A stretch of DNA of 64,000 nucleotides from Ruminococcus sp. (GTDB taxonomy: Bacteria; Bacillota; Clostridia; Oscillospirales; Ruminococcaceae). The notes beneath the pieces are model-generated. The model worked only from the letters and a program-made list of their open reading frames with translations. It made no database searches and was not told where the DNA came from. Both the position numbers and the translations under genes were made by a program. Shown here one piece after another: positions 24,870 through 33,721 of this stretch. The stretch covers positions 62,001-126,000 of the forward strand of contig JAGAJO010000009.1 in assembly GCA_017626015.1 (NCBI GenBank). Reading direction: 5' to 3'. Position 1 is the stretch's first letter. The number at the start of each line of letters is the position of its first letter.

Positions 24870-26345
24870 TTATATTTTATTGGCTTCTTTAATAGCATTG
24901 ATAACAGCAGCTGCCTTATTGCAGGATTCCATATATTCGTTTTCCGGGATCGAATCCGCAACAACTCCGCCGCCCGCCTGAACGTATGCTTTGTTGTTTT
25001 TGAAAAGTACCGTTCTGATAGCTATACAGGTATCCAGCGAGCCGTCAAACGCAAGGTAGCCCACCGTTCCGCCGTAAAGACCTCTCTTGGTAGTTTCAAG
25101 CTCGTCGATGATCTCCATTGCCCTTACCTTAGGTGCGCCGGAAAGCGTACCCGCAGGCAGTACTGCCATAAGAGCGTCCAGCGGCTTTTTGTCAGCTCTC
25201 AAAGTACCCTTGACGTTGGATACAATATGCATGACCTTTGAATACCTTTCGATAACCATAAGATCCGTGACATCGACGCTGCCAAATTCGGAGACCTTTC
25301 CGATATCGTTTCTTCCGAGATCCACCAGCATTGTGTGCTCAGCTCTTTCCTTGGGGTCGTTTATAAGCTGCTTTTCGTTTTTTATATCTTCGTCCTGAGT
25401 TGCTCCTCGCTTGATAGTTCCTGCAATAGGTCTTGTTATGACTGTGCCGTTTTCAACACTGACGAGCATTTCTGGGGACGCTCCCGCAACAGCGTAATCG
25501 TTATGCTTAAAATAATAGAGATACGGAGAAGGGTTTGTGGAACGCAGCAGTCTGTAAACGTCGAAGCTGTCAGGCGGATTGTCGATCTCAAATCTCTGAG
25601 AGGGAACTATCTGGAAGATGTCTCCGTCCTTGATATATTCCTTAGCTTTTTCAACATTTTTAAGGTACTGCTCCTTAGTGATGTTTGACTTTACGGTAAG
25701 CTCCCTGTCGGGATTCTGAGGTTTTTTCAGAACAGGATTGTAATTTCTGAGGATTTCGACTATTTCCTCGCTTACTCTTTCGCACTCAGCGTATTTTTCT
25801 TCAATGTTATCGTCTTTGTTTATGTTAAGGATAATTACAGCCTTGTTTGACAGATGATCGTAAGCTACAATTTTTTCAAAAAGGTGCAGATCTGCGTCCG
25901 GCAGCTGTAAATCGTCCTTAGGAATATTAACAAGAGTTTTCTCGAAATATCTTATCATATCATAGGCGAAGAAACCGATAAGTCCGCCTGTGAGTTTAGG
26001 ATAATTGTTAAATCTGGGTGACTTGTGTTCCTCAATAATATCAGACAGAAATTCTATCGGATTTTCAACTTTTGTTTCCTTGACAGTTCCGTCCGCATAC
26101 TTTACAGTTGCAATATGATCTTTCAGTTTGATCTCAGCCTTCGGATCGATACCTACATAGGAATATCTGCCCCATTTGTCCTTGTTGTCTACCGACTCAA
26201 GGATAAAACAGTCGTCATAAGTTTCATGCAGACAGTTAAAAAGCTGAATAGGAGTATAGGAGTCCATAAGCAGCTCGTAGAATACCGGAACTGTTTTGTA
26301 ATCCTTAAAATACTCTTTAACGGTTTCGATTGACGGATAAAGCAT
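24870..26345 (-). CDS. trpE: Anthranilate synthase component I
   Basis: Converts chorismate plus ammonia (from the TrpG domain) into anthranilate, the committed step. I choose the ATG at 26345, preceded by GGAGG, giving 491 residues that begin MLYPSIETVKEYF; longer versions upstream read into the T-box leader. The N-terminal tryptophan-feedback domain includes FILESVDNKDKWGRYSYVG, a LLES-type site for the allosteric inhibitor. The chorismate-binding half contains FQIVPSQRFEI, PSPYLYYFK, TRPIAGTIKRG, DLGRNDIGKV and YGGTVGYLAFDG. It is the first gene of the operon and is controlled by the tryptophan T-box. Confidence 0.97.
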   Translation of the reverse strand: MLYPSIETVKEYFKDYKTVPVFYELLMDSYTPIQLFNCLHETYDDCFILESVDNKDKWGRYSYVGIDPKAEIKLKDHIATVKYADGTVKETKVENPIEFLSDIIEEHKSPRFNNYPKLTGGLIGFFAYDMIRYFEKTLVNIPKDDLQLPDADLHLFEKIVAYDHLSNKAVIILNINKDDNIEEKYAECERVSEEIVEILRNYNPVLKKPQNPDRELTVKSNITKEQYLKNVEKAKEYIKDGDIFQIVPSQRFEIDNPPDSFDVYRLLRSTNPSPYLYYFKHNDYAVAGASPEMLVSVENGTVITRPIAGTIKRGATQDEDIKNEKQLINDPKERAEHTMLVDLGRNDIGKVSEFGSVDVTDLMVIERYSKVMHIVSNVKGTLRADKKPLDALMAVLPAGTLSGAPKVRAMEIIDELETTKRGLYGGTVGYLAFDGSLDTCIAIRTVLFKNNKAYVQAGGGVVADSIPENEYMESCNKAAAVINAIKEANKI

Positions 26346-26409
26346 AAAAAACCTCCTAAATAAAGTAAATTCAAGACCGAAACGGGGAAAGGTTCTTGCT
26401 TTTGACAAT

Positions 26410-26705
26410 AAAAAAAGCTCTATTGCCGCATAACAAACGTTATGGGACGATAGAACCGTGGTGCCACCCAATTTCCCGACAGAAAACCTGTCGGCTCACA
26501 GATACGCATTTCTCAATGGAAAATCAATATCCTGTCACACTAACGTAGGAAACACGGCGAATGATACTCGTTTCAAAACCGAAACTTTCACACTGCTCCT
26601 CACAAATCCATTCACCGAAAAAACTTGTACTGTCTCACACCACCCGACAGCTCTCTGAAACGCATTTGATCAGCTACTTACTTTTGATCAACGGATTTAT
26701 TATAT
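26410..26705 (-). promoter_or_regulatory. Tryptophan-specific T-box leader with terminator
   Basis: On the minus strand the leader shows the stem I apical motif (CAGAGAGCTGTCGGGTGGTG), then GAA followed by TGG (complement of 26608-26610), the predicted specifier codon for tryptophan, and the T-box core GGGTGGCACCACGG (complement of 26456-26469). The bulge reads TGGC, whose C would pair with the G73 discriminator of tRNA-Trp. A terminator with stem GTTCTATCGTCCCATAAC/GTTATGCGGCAATAGAGC and seven T follows (26410-26456). Uncharged tRNA-Trp should allow transcription of trpE-A. Confidence 0.95.
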
Positions 26706-26717
26706 TCAATTTCTTAT

Positions 26718-26746
26718 ATTATATTCCAATAAAACGGATTTGTCAA
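26718..26746 (-). promoter_or_regulatory. Promoter of the trp operon
   Basis: On the minus strand a perfect TTGACA (complement of 26741-26746) and a perfect TATAAT (complement of 26718-26723) are 17 bases apart, just ahead of the T-box leader. Confidence 0.88.
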
Positions 26747-26894
26747 GTATTTATATTAAGTTATATTTAATAAAAAGTAAATATATATTGAATTAAATGC
26801 AGAAAATAATTAATTTAAATGTCAATAAGAGGTTGCATTTATTTTTTTTATGATGTATAATATAAGTAATTCATATAGTCTGAGAGGTTTTTCT

Positions 26895-28205
26895 ATGAAA
26901 TTATATACAAACAGAAGATACGCTACCATTGCTTTTTATGCGGCGGTTGTTATTGCTATCAACGTTCTGTTGGTGCTTGCACTGTTTAATCTGCCGGATA
27001 TACTTGAAATTACGGGGAACATAATAACTGTGCTTAATCCTGTTATCTGGGGTCTGGTCATTGCTTTTCTGATAAACCCGATAATGGTAAAGATAGAGAA
27101 AGCGAGCGGCAGAATTTTTTCAAAATCGGACAAGCCGCAAAAGGGTAAGCTTATGAGGGCCTGCTCGGTGACGATATCTTCTATAATTTTTCTGGGGATC
27201 GTCTTTGGATTGATCTCAGTCGTAGTGCCTGAGCTGATAAATTCCGTAATAGATATTTTTAATAACGCCGCCAATATCGTTGCAAACGTTCAGTCGTGGA
27301 TCAATAAGGTGTTTCGCAATTATCCTGAGATCGAAAAGCAGGCTACCAGACTGCTGTCGGATTTCAGCACGAATTTCGGCGCTGTAATTGAGAAGATACA
27401 GCCGATGCTGGAAAATATCCTTTCCGGCGCCTGGGGAGTAGTTACCCTTGTAAAGAACTTTCTGCTGGGCTTTATAGTTTCTGTATATATGCTTTGCAGT
27501 AAGGAAAAGCTTCTGGCGCAGATCAAGAAAATGATAATTTCAATAACGAGAAAGAGGACCTGCGAGCGGATAATGAATGTCTGTTCGGAGGCGAACAAGA
27601 TATTTTCGGGCTTTATTTCCGGAAAGATCGTGGACTCGATAATTATCGGTATGCTTTGCTTCATAGGTATGACGATAATGGAAATGCCGTATAATATCAT
27701 GATCAGCGTGCTTATCGGCGTGACGAATATCATTCCGTTTTTCGGACCGTTTATCGGAGCGATACCGTCAGCGATACTTATTTTGCTGATAGAACCAAAA
27801 AAGGTGTTGTTCTTCCTCATATTTATATTCATTCTACAACAGTTTGACGGAAATATTCTTGGACCTAAAATTCTTGGGGATTCCACCGGACTTCCGGGCT
27901 TCTGGGTGCTTATCTCACTGCTTGTATTCGGCGGAATGTTCGGGTTTATGGGAATGGTTCTTGCCGTGCCTGCCTTTGCGCTGATATACAGCTTTACACG
28001 AAGCTTTGTGGAATCGAGGCTGCACAAGAAAAAGCTTCCTGTCTCCACAAGCTATTATATGAACGACGTTGCTCATCTTTACCGCAAGGCTGACCGCAAA
28101 GATCCTCTTACGCCGGAGCAGCTCGAAAGCTTTGAGATCCCTTCCGCTGAGGAAGTCAACGAGGCTGATGACGAGGAATATTCCGATAACGAAAACGATG
28201 ACTGA
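26895..28205 (+). CDS. AI-2E family transporter (PerM/UPF0118)
   Basis: Polytopic membrane protein of a family whose members export or transport varied solutes (autoinducer-2 in one case, sodium/proton exchange in others). About eight hydrophobic segments are visible: two near the N-terminus, IFLGIVFGLISVVVPELI, a long amphipathic stretch around 130-200, VTLVKNFLLGFIVSVYML, IVDSIIIGMLCFIGMTI, and the conserved LIGVTNIIPFFGPFIGAIPSAIL and LPGFWVLISLLVFGGMFGF. An acidic tail ends the protein. The ATG at 26895, behind GAGAGG, gives 436 residues and a natural N-terminus; an in-frame ATG at 26850 is less likely. The substrate is unknown. Confidence 0.88.
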   Translation: MKLYTNRRYATIAFYAAVVIAINVLLVLALFNLPDILEITGNIITVLNPVIWGLVIAFLINPIMVKIEKASGRIFSKSDKPQKGKLMRACSVTISSIIFLGIVFGLISVVVPELINSVIDIFNNAANIVANVQSWINKVFRNYPEIEKQATRLLSDFSTNFGAVIEKIQPMLENILSGAWGVVTLVKNFLLGFIVSVYMLCSKEKLLAQIKKMIISITRKRTCERIMNVCSEANKIFSGFISGKIVDSIIIGMLCFIGMTIMEMPYNIMISVLIGVTNIIPFFGPFIGAIPSAILILLIEPKKVLFFLIFIFILQQFDGNILGPKILGDSTGLPGFWVLISLLVFGGMFGFMGMVLAVPAFALIYSFTRSFVESRLHKKKLPVSTSYYMNDVAHLYRKADRKDPLTPEQLESFEIPSAEEVNEADDEEYSDNENDD

Positions 28206-28227
28206 CGAAAGATTACCGTATAAACAG

Positions 28228-28260
28228 AAAAGCGGGTGAACGCTGAGTTCGCCCGCTTTT
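28228..28260. terminator. Terminator between converging genes
   Basis: AAAAGCGGGTGAAC (28228 onward) pairs with GTTCGCCCGCTTTT around a short loop with one wobble. A and T runs at its ends allow it to serve both the AI-2E-family gene and dacA. Confidence 0.85.
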
Positions 28261-28277
28261 AAATTTATCTGTCCCGA

Positions 28278-29690
28278 TCATTTTCTGAGGTATTTTTTCT
28301 GTATACATATAAAGTAGATCACGCCGTACAGAACAATTCCCGAAACAATAATTATAACCGTGTATTTGAAAACGCCCGAGTGAAAATATGATTTTACGAT
28401 TTTCATTTTTGCTTTTGCCGCTGAGCGTTCAACCTTTGTTGTAGATACAAGGTCTATTGAAGCAAGGGTCTCACCGTTGTACACAAGCTTCATTTCTCCC
28501 AGCACATCGCCGACCTCAATGGGAGCGATAATGTTTTCCTTGACGGTTATTACCTTTTCTACGTCCTTGACGGAAATATTTACGGGCCACATTCTTGAAA
28601 AACCGTTTGCCGGCTTCAGATTTGCATAGTCAAGCTCCTTGCCGTAGGCAACGGCAACGTCTCTTACCTCGCTGTTTTCGTTGATAAAATCGGTTGATTC
28701 CAGCATTGAAAACGCCCAGTCATACAGATTTGCATGATCCAGCAGATTATAGTAAACGTAATCTCCGCCGTAAATCGAGTCTGGATCCTCTTCGCCTTTT
28801 TTTATGTCCTCGGAAAGCTTTTCCATAGGAGCGCCGAGGGTAACGATCAGATATTTTGTCCCGTCGTATTCCGCATATGACGACAGGCAGCGTCCCGCAG
28901 CGTCGGCAGTACCGGTTTTGATACCCTTGCAGGAAGCATAATAATAATCCGTATAGCTGTTGAGCATAAGGTTTGTATTAATAATAGTCGAACCTGAGGG
29001 ATGATAGTCTGTTGACTCCATTTCGTAGGACGGCATTGCAATAATATCTCTGAACACAGAAAAGCTTTCAACAGCGTATTTGCTGAGTACCGCAATGTCA
29101 TGCGCCGTGGAGTAATTCTGCTGGGTAAACAGTCCGTGTGCGTTGGAGAAATGGGTGTGGTCGAGTCCCAGCTTTTCGGCTTTTTTATTCATAAGGTCGC
29201 AGAAACCGTCGATCGAACCGCCAACATTTATTGCAATGATGTTGGCGGCTTCGCAGGCGGAAGGTATCAGCAGGGCAGCAAGCAGATCATAGTACGAGAC
29301 CTTTTCACCCGGCTGAATGTCGGCTGTAGCCGCTCCCGTATCGTAAAGCTCGTCAAAAGCTTCCGTTCCGGCAGAGACATAGGTGTTTTTAAGTGTTTCC
29401 TCATCATATCCTATCTCCTCAAGCATGACTACAGCGGTCATTATCTTTGTAAGAGATGCAATCGGGCGTTCATCGTCGCTGTTTATTTCCACTACAGGCT
29501 CTTCCGTGTCCATATTCATCATAAACACGCTTTCCGAATAAAACTCCAGCTCCTGAAGCTTTCCGTCATCGTCATAATATGTAGGAGAAAAATTAAGCGC
29601 ACCTGCCGAAAAGCAGGTCAGCAGTGAAAAAATCAGTGCGAGAGCCGCACTCATGCAGATAATGCGGCGTATTTTATGGGTATTTGTCAT
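28278..29690 (-). CDS. dacA: D-alanyl-D-alanine carboxypeptidase (DacA/PBP5 type)
   Basis: Low-molecular-weight penicillin-binding protein that trims the terminal D-Ala from peptidoglycan stem peptides outside the membrane. An N-terminal signal peptide (MSAALALIFSLLTCFSAGA) precedes the S11-type transpeptidase fold with all three motifs: SLTKIMTAVVML (SxxK, catalytic Ser), SACEAAN (SxN) and CKGIKTGTADAAG (KTG). A beta-rich C-terminal domain and a final transmembrane helix (IIIVSGIVLYGVIYFICI) anchor it. At 470 residues it is slightly longer than PBP5. It is monocistronic. Confidence 0.92.
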   Translation of the reverse strand: MTNTHKIRRIICMSAALALIFSLLTCFSAGALNFSPTYYDDDGKLQELEFYSESVFMMNMDTEEPVVEINSDDERPIASLTKIMTAVVMLEEIGYDEETLKNTYVSAGTEAFDELYDTGAATADIQPGEKVSYYDLLAALLIPSACEAANIIAINVGGSIDGFCDLMNKKAEKLGLDHTHFSNAHGLFTQQNYSTAHDIAVLSKYAVESFSVFRDIIAMPSYEMESTDYHPSGSTIINTNLMLNSYTDYYYASCKGIKTGTADAAGRCLSSYAEYDGTKYLIVTLGAPMEKLSEDIKKGEEDPDSIYGGDYVYYNLLDHANLYDWAFSMLESTDFINENSEVRDVAVAYGKELDYANLKPANGFSRMWPVNISVKDVEKVITVKENIIAPIEVGDVLGEMKLVYNGETLASIDLVSTTKVERSAAKAKMKIVKSYFHSGVFKYTVIIIVSGIVLYGVIYFICIQKKYLRK

Positions 29691-29784
29691 TTATATGTGA
29701 TCCTTTCAGGTGTAATATGCGTTTTCAGCTAATATAATTATATATAATACAAACCGTTTTGTAAAGACATTTTGAAAAATTTTT

Positions 29785-30519
29785 TCACAGCTTTTCGTAA
29801 AGTATCGTATTTCCCTTTCTGCCTGTCCTTCTGACCGCATGAGTATAGGTCATAACATTAAGCGCAGTTTGGGCGGTCCGGATATTTATATTAAATGCTT
29901 CTGCAATATCCCGTGAGGTAAATGATTCCGGAACAGCGTCGGTAAGCAGCATTTTATAATCATCGGAGCAGGAGATATAGATCTCCTCCAGTATCCTGAC
30001 GGGTATTCTGTCAAATCGTGAAGATCCCTTCTTTCCATCCTGCGACCAGCCGTTAAGCAGACGTATCTCATTTATCTCCATAAGGCACAGACAAATGCGC
30101 AGCCGCTCGCTATTCAGCAGACCCTTGATCCTGTAAAGCTCGGCTATTCCGTCCCATACGGTCATTTTTCTTGGAGATCTCCGTTTTTTTGAAAGCTCTC
30201 CTGTTTCTTCGTTCAGCCACATAAGATTTTTTACTGCTGCCATAGGGTAAACTACTGTAACGCTGCAAAACTCCAGCAGAGTTTCAAGCTTTTTTCTTAA
30301 TCTGCCAAGGTCACCCGTCTGAATTTCCATAACGCCGTTTTCACCGACAATATCGCATACATATCCTCCGATCTTTACCTCTCGGCTTTCGCAATACGGC
30401 TCAAAATATTCTTTCAGTACGGCGTGCAGAGTTTTTTCTCCGATAGTGCCAATGGAGTTCCTTTTTCTGGGTATACCTATTATTTTTTTACAGGCTTCGT
30501 TAAATCTCAGCTGATCCAT
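29785..30519 (-). CDS. Uncharacterised protein: possible PD-(D/E)XK nuclease fold plus winged helix
   Basis: I do not recognise a named family. The ATG at 30519, behind GGAGAGG, gives 244 residues; upstream in-frame codons lack a ribosome site. Residues 25-95 contain GTIGEKTLHAVLKEYF, then YVCDIVGENGVMEIQTGDLGR, an E...D...ExQ spacing that recalls the catalytic core of PD-(D/E)XK nucleases (a Glu in the first helix, Asp, then Glu-x-Gln). The C-terminal third (TSRDIAEAFNINIRTAQTALNVMTYTHAVRR) looks like a winged helix with the final wing RKGNTILYEKL. A DNA- or RNA-cutting role is inferred from pattern only. It stands alone between dacA and the parvulin gene, and has no signal peptide. Confidence 0.6.
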   Translation of the reverse strand: MDQLRFNEACKKIIGIPRKRNSIGTIGEKTLHAVLKEYFEPYCESREVKIGGYVCDIVGENGVMEIQTGDLGRLRKKLETLLEFCSVTVVYPMAAVKNLMWLNEETGELSKKRRSPRKMTVWDGIAELYRIKGLLNSERLRICLCLMEINEIRLLNGWSQDGKKGSSRFDRIPVRILEEIYISCSDDYKMLLTDAVPESFTSRDIAEAFNINIRTAQTALNVMTYTHAVRRTGRKGNTILYEKL

Positions 30520-30616
30520 AACAGCCTCTCCGTTTCCGTAACTAAATTTATTATTCCCTATGCTTTTAAGGCAATAGCGCACAGTCAGACTGCATAGCTG
30601 AACGCCGGATAGCAAT

Positions 30617-30640
30617 AACGGGCGGAGTGATCCGCCCGTT
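30617..30640. terminator. Hairpin behind the parvulin gene
   Basis: AACGGGCGGA (30617-30626) pairs perfectly with TCCGCCCGTT (30631-30640) around a four-base loop. The T run lies on the plus strand (AGTTTTT); on the minus strand, where the neighbouring gene ends, the hairpin is followed by ATTGCT, so it would be a weak terminator there. Confidence 0.55.
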
Positions 30641-30645
30641 AGTTT

Positions 30646-31902
30646 TTAGGTTATGCTGTCAATTGTTATCTTATCCCAGTTATCGCAGTAGGTTACCGAC
30701 ATTTCCTCGATCTTCTTACTGAAAACGTCCTCCATTGCGGGCTGGTCGTAATTGGATATCATGCTGTCAATGTTTTTCTCTACATAATCCATATCCACCT
30801 TAAGCCTTTTAATGATAAAATAGCCGTAGGTCGTGTTTTCCACCAGCTCGGAGGTGATCTCGTTTTCCTTAAGAGCGAATGCTCCGTCCATAAGCTCCTG
30901 CGGATAACCGCCGGTATTTCCCTTGTTTATATAGTATCCGCTTGTAGGATCCTCAAGACCGGTATCCCATCCGTACTGTTCGATCAGCGATTCAAAATCC
31001 TCGCCGTCCTTGGCTTTTTTCAGTACCTCCTCAGCAACAGCCTTTGCGTCTTCCTTAGCCTTTTTCTGTCCGTCCTCGTCAAGTGCGGCGTATGCGTTTT
31101 GCTTAATGCCTGCTTTCTGGGAAAGGGACATATCATCGTAACCCTCCGCCGAGCTGTCGTCAAGCTCTACCTGAGAATAGTAGGGGATCATAACATGGAT
31201 CTCACGGCAGTATTCCTCGGGATCCTGTACCAGTTTTCTGAAATCGTCATGCTTTGTGGCATATTTTCCGTCGTTTGCGAAAAGGGTAGTCATTACCTTT
31301 TGATAGATCTGCGCACGCTCCAGCATGGTTCTGTAAAGATCCTCGGTAAGATATGCTTTTTTCAGATCGGTAAGGTAGGCTTCTTCATTTTCGTAGTTGC
31401 TTTTTGCTTTTTCATAGTTGTTGTCGATCGCTTTTTGATCCTCTTCGTCAAGCTTAAGGTCGTTTTCCTCGGCAAGCTTGGGAGCAACCAGCTCCTGCTT
31501 GATGCAAAGGACAACATCGTCCATAAAGGTTTTGAATCCGTCCTCGGTTTCCGAAAGCGCATCCATTGTAATACCGTAGTTAGATGCGTACTTGTCCATA
31601 TTATAGTAGTAATAAAAGCGGAACTCGTCAAAGGTTATGTCGACTCCGTCAATGGTACACATAATATAATCGGTCGTGTCGATCTTATTACCGTCGATCG
31701 TAAGGGACGGTTCGATAATTTGGGCTTCCTGAGTATCCTGCTGAGAAGGTCCAGCTGCTCCGCCGGAGCTTTCATCGGAAGAAGAAACGCTGCTATCTTT
31801 TTTTGAAGAACCGGAATTCTTTTTATCGCTGTTTGCGCAGCCGCTCAGAGAGACTATTGCCAAGGTAAGCGACAGAATTACGGCAGATATTTTTTTTATC
31901 AT
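30646..31902 (-). CDS. Parvulin-type peptidyl-prolyl isomerase lipoprotein (PrsA/SurA-like)
   Basis: Extracellular foldase anchored in the membrane by a lipid; the signal ends in the lipobox LSGC. A serine-rich linker and a SurA-N-like helical domain (ITFDEFRFYYYYNMDKYASNYGI and following, about 80-220) precede the parvulin domain. The latter begins REIHVMI, then has GEDFESLIEQYGWDTG and GGYPQELMDGAFALKENEITSELV (in parts) and ends YGYFIIKRL. The 418 residues fit PrsA-like proteins of Clostridia. It helps secreted proteins fold at the outer face of the membrane; clients are not indicated. A weak hairpin follows it. Confidence 0.87.
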   Translation of the reverse strand: MIKKISAVILSLTLAIVSLSGCANSDKKNSGSSKKDSSVSSSDESSGGAAGPSQQDTQEAQIIEPSLTIDGNKIDTTDYIMCTIDGVDITFDEFRFYYYYNMDKYASNYGITMDALSETEDGFKTFMDDVVLCIKQELVAPKLAEENDLKLDEEDQKAIDNNYEKAKSNYENEEAYLTDLKKAYLTEDLYRTMLERAQIYQKVMTTLFANDGKYATKHDDFRKLVQDPEEYCREIHVMIPYYSQVELDDSSAEGYDDMSLSQKAGIKQNAYAALDEDGQKKAKEDAKAVAEEVLKKAKDGEDFESLIEQYGWDTGLEDPTSGYYINKGNTGGYPQELMDGAFALKENEITSELVENTTYGYFIIKRLKVDMDYVEKNIDSMISNYDQPAMEDVFSKKIEEMSVTYCDNWDKITIDSIT

Positions 31903-32096
31903 TAAAATTACCCTTTCATTGCTATAAAATTATATCAGACCCGCCCGGCACTATCCGGAACCGTCTGACAAAAAGACTTTTGAAAACAAATTATCAAACA
32001 CCTTTAATTATAAAATACAATTGTGATGAATGTGTGTCTTTAATTATAAATTTTATGTTAAATAATTAAAATTCTAAAGCTATTGGAAAGGATTTG

Positions 32097-32125
32097 TTGA
32101 CACTTACAAATATTTATGCTATAAT
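32097..32125 (+). promoter_or_regulatory. Promoter of the FnIII-VanY gene
   Basis: A perfect TTGACA (32097-32102) and a perfect TATAAT (32120-32125) are separated by 17 bases, about 30 bases before the ribosome site. Confidence 0.88.
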
Positions 32126-32167
32126 TTATGTAGGTAATGGACCGGTGGAATGAAAGGAGCTGATCTG

Positions 32168-33673
32168 ATGAAAAGGAAAATAATTTCTGCTTCTGTTGCT
32201 TTGGCAATGATCCTTTCGGCTTCGATAATTTTGCCTCATTCAGAAAATGTTCTTTATGCGGCTTCCGTTGAAACGATCCAGGAGACTGCGCCGGAATTTA
32301 AGATCAGGAATGCAAGCTGCGGTAGGGTTTCAGCAAACCTGTTTTGGAACGGTATTCCATGCGACGGTTACAACGTATATATTATGACCTCCGGCGGATA
32401 TTTCAGACTTGCGTCCGTGAACGGCAATGTAAATGCATATACGGTAAAAAATCTTGCTCCGTCTACCGAATATACCTTTAAGATAAGCGCTTTCAGATAT
32501 GACGGTGAGGGGCGGAAGATCAGCTTTGAGACCTCCCCGGACTATACGCTTACTACTAAGGAGGCACCGCCGTCAAATGAGGGTTTTACGTCTGCCGAGA
32601 TCTCCAAAAACGTTGTAAGGCTGCATTGGAAAAAGGTCCGTTGTGACGGATACAGAATATATATGCTCGGCAGCAGCGGAACGTGGCGCAGTGCTAAGAC
32701 CGTTGAATCTGAGGATATCAACAGCTATCTTATACGGGGACTTGAACCGCTTACCACATACACCTTTCGGTTAAGAGCGTTCAATTACGATAATAACGGC
32801 AGAAGGAATTTCGGAAAATATTCTGAGGATTATGTTGTTACAACAAAAACGGCTGCTGTACGTCCTGAAACTGTTTCAGGTATATCTGCGACGGCAGACA
32901 GCGGCTCCGCTGCATTAAGCTGGAACGGAGTAAAATGCGACGGATATGAGGTGTATATGCTTCAATGCGGAAGCTGGAGCCTTGCGAAGAGCATTTCAGG
33001 AAAAACGTCATGTGTAATCAACTTACCTGACAACTCGGGGGATCTCAGCTTTAAGGTCAGGGCATATAACCTGAATGAAAAGGGAGACCGTATCGCAGGC
33101 GGTTACTCAAAGACGGTCAGTGTAAAAACAGGACCGGTAATAGAAGTCAGAAACGGTATTACATACGTTGACGGGATCCTTATAGCAAATAAGACCTATA
33201 GCTTGCCGGAAGGTTATGCACCGGGAGGATTAACGGCAGAGACAGTCAGCGCATTCAGAGAAATGCAGAATGCCGCATCAAAGGACGGGATAAGTCTTTG
33301 GATAGTTTCCGGCTATCGGTCATACGGTTATCAGAGTACGCTTTACAGCAATTATGTCTGGCGTGACGGAAAAGCGGCAGCAGACAGATATTCCGCCAGA
33401 CCGGGGCACAGCGAACATCAGACGGGACTTGCGATAGATGTGAACAACGCATCAAGCTCCTTTAATAATACCGCAGAAGCGAAATGGCTTGCTGCTCACT
33501 GCGATGAGTACGGGTTTATAATCCGTTATCCGGACGGAAAGGAAAGCGTTACCGGATTTAAATATGAGCCGTGGCATGTGCGTTATTTAGGCAAGGATCT
33601 TGCGAAAAAAGTCACTGACAGCGGTTTGACCCTAGAGGAATATCTTGGTATTGACTCTGTTTATAAAAAATAA
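32168..33673 (+). CDS. Secreted D-Ala-D-Ala carboxypeptidase (VanY/M15) with three fibronectin type III domains
   Basis: Exported peptidoglycan hydrolase. The ATG at 32168, behind AAAGGAG, starts a signal peptide (KRKIISASVALAMILSAS) and gives 501 residues. Three fibronectin type III repeats follow at about 40-135, 140-230 and 240-325; each has a GYNVY/GYRIY/GYEVY strand and a TYTFRLRAF-like strand. Residues 330-495 are the VanY zinc peptidase: SGYRSYGYQSTLYSNYVW, RPGHSEHQTGLAIDVN with the His and Asp ligands, and EPWHVRYLG with the catalytic Glu and third His ligand. The repeats probably bind wall polymers or spread the enzyme along the surface. No resistance genes are nearby, so a role in cell-wall turnover is most likely. 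Confidence 0.9.
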   Translation: MKRKIISASVALAMILSASIILPHSENVLYAASVETIQETAPEFKIRNASCGRVSANLFWNGIPCDGYNVYIMTSGGYFRLASVNGNVNAYTVKNLAPSTEYTFKISAFRYDGEGRKISFETSPDYTLTTKEAPPSNEGFTSAEISKNVVRLHWKKVRCDGYRIYMLGSSGTWRSAKTVESEDINSYLIRGLEPLTTYTFRLRAFNYDNNGRRNFGKYSEDYVVTTKTAAVRPETVSGISATADSGSAALSWNGVKCDGYEVYMLQCGSWSLAKSISGKTSCVINLPDNSGDLSFKVRAYNLNEKGDRIAGGYSKTVSVKTGPVIEVRNGITYVDGILIANKTYSLPEGYAPGGLTAETVSAFREMQNAASKDGISLWIVSGYRSYGYQSTLYSNYVWRDGKAAADRYSARPGHSEHQTGLAIDVNNASSSFNNTAEAKWLAAHCDEYGFIIRYPDGKESVTGFKYEPWHVRYLGKDLAKKVTDSGLTLEEYLGIDSVYKK

Positions 33674-33679
33674 AATAAT

Positions 33680-33721
33680 AATATCGGGCGGATACAGCAA
33701 TTTATCCGTCCGATATTTATT
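33680..33721. terminator. Bidirectional terminator
   Basis: AATATCGGGCGGATA (33680-33694) faces TATCCGTCCGATATT (33703-33717) with one wobble and is followed by TATTTTAT. It separates the VanY gene from the converging pentapeptide gene, whose stop codon lies in the second arm. Confidence 0.85.

Noticed and set aside
26472-26849. Short frames upstream of trpE and upstream of the AI-2E-family gene
   Set aside because: They overlap the T-box leader and its promoter and have no ribosome sites.
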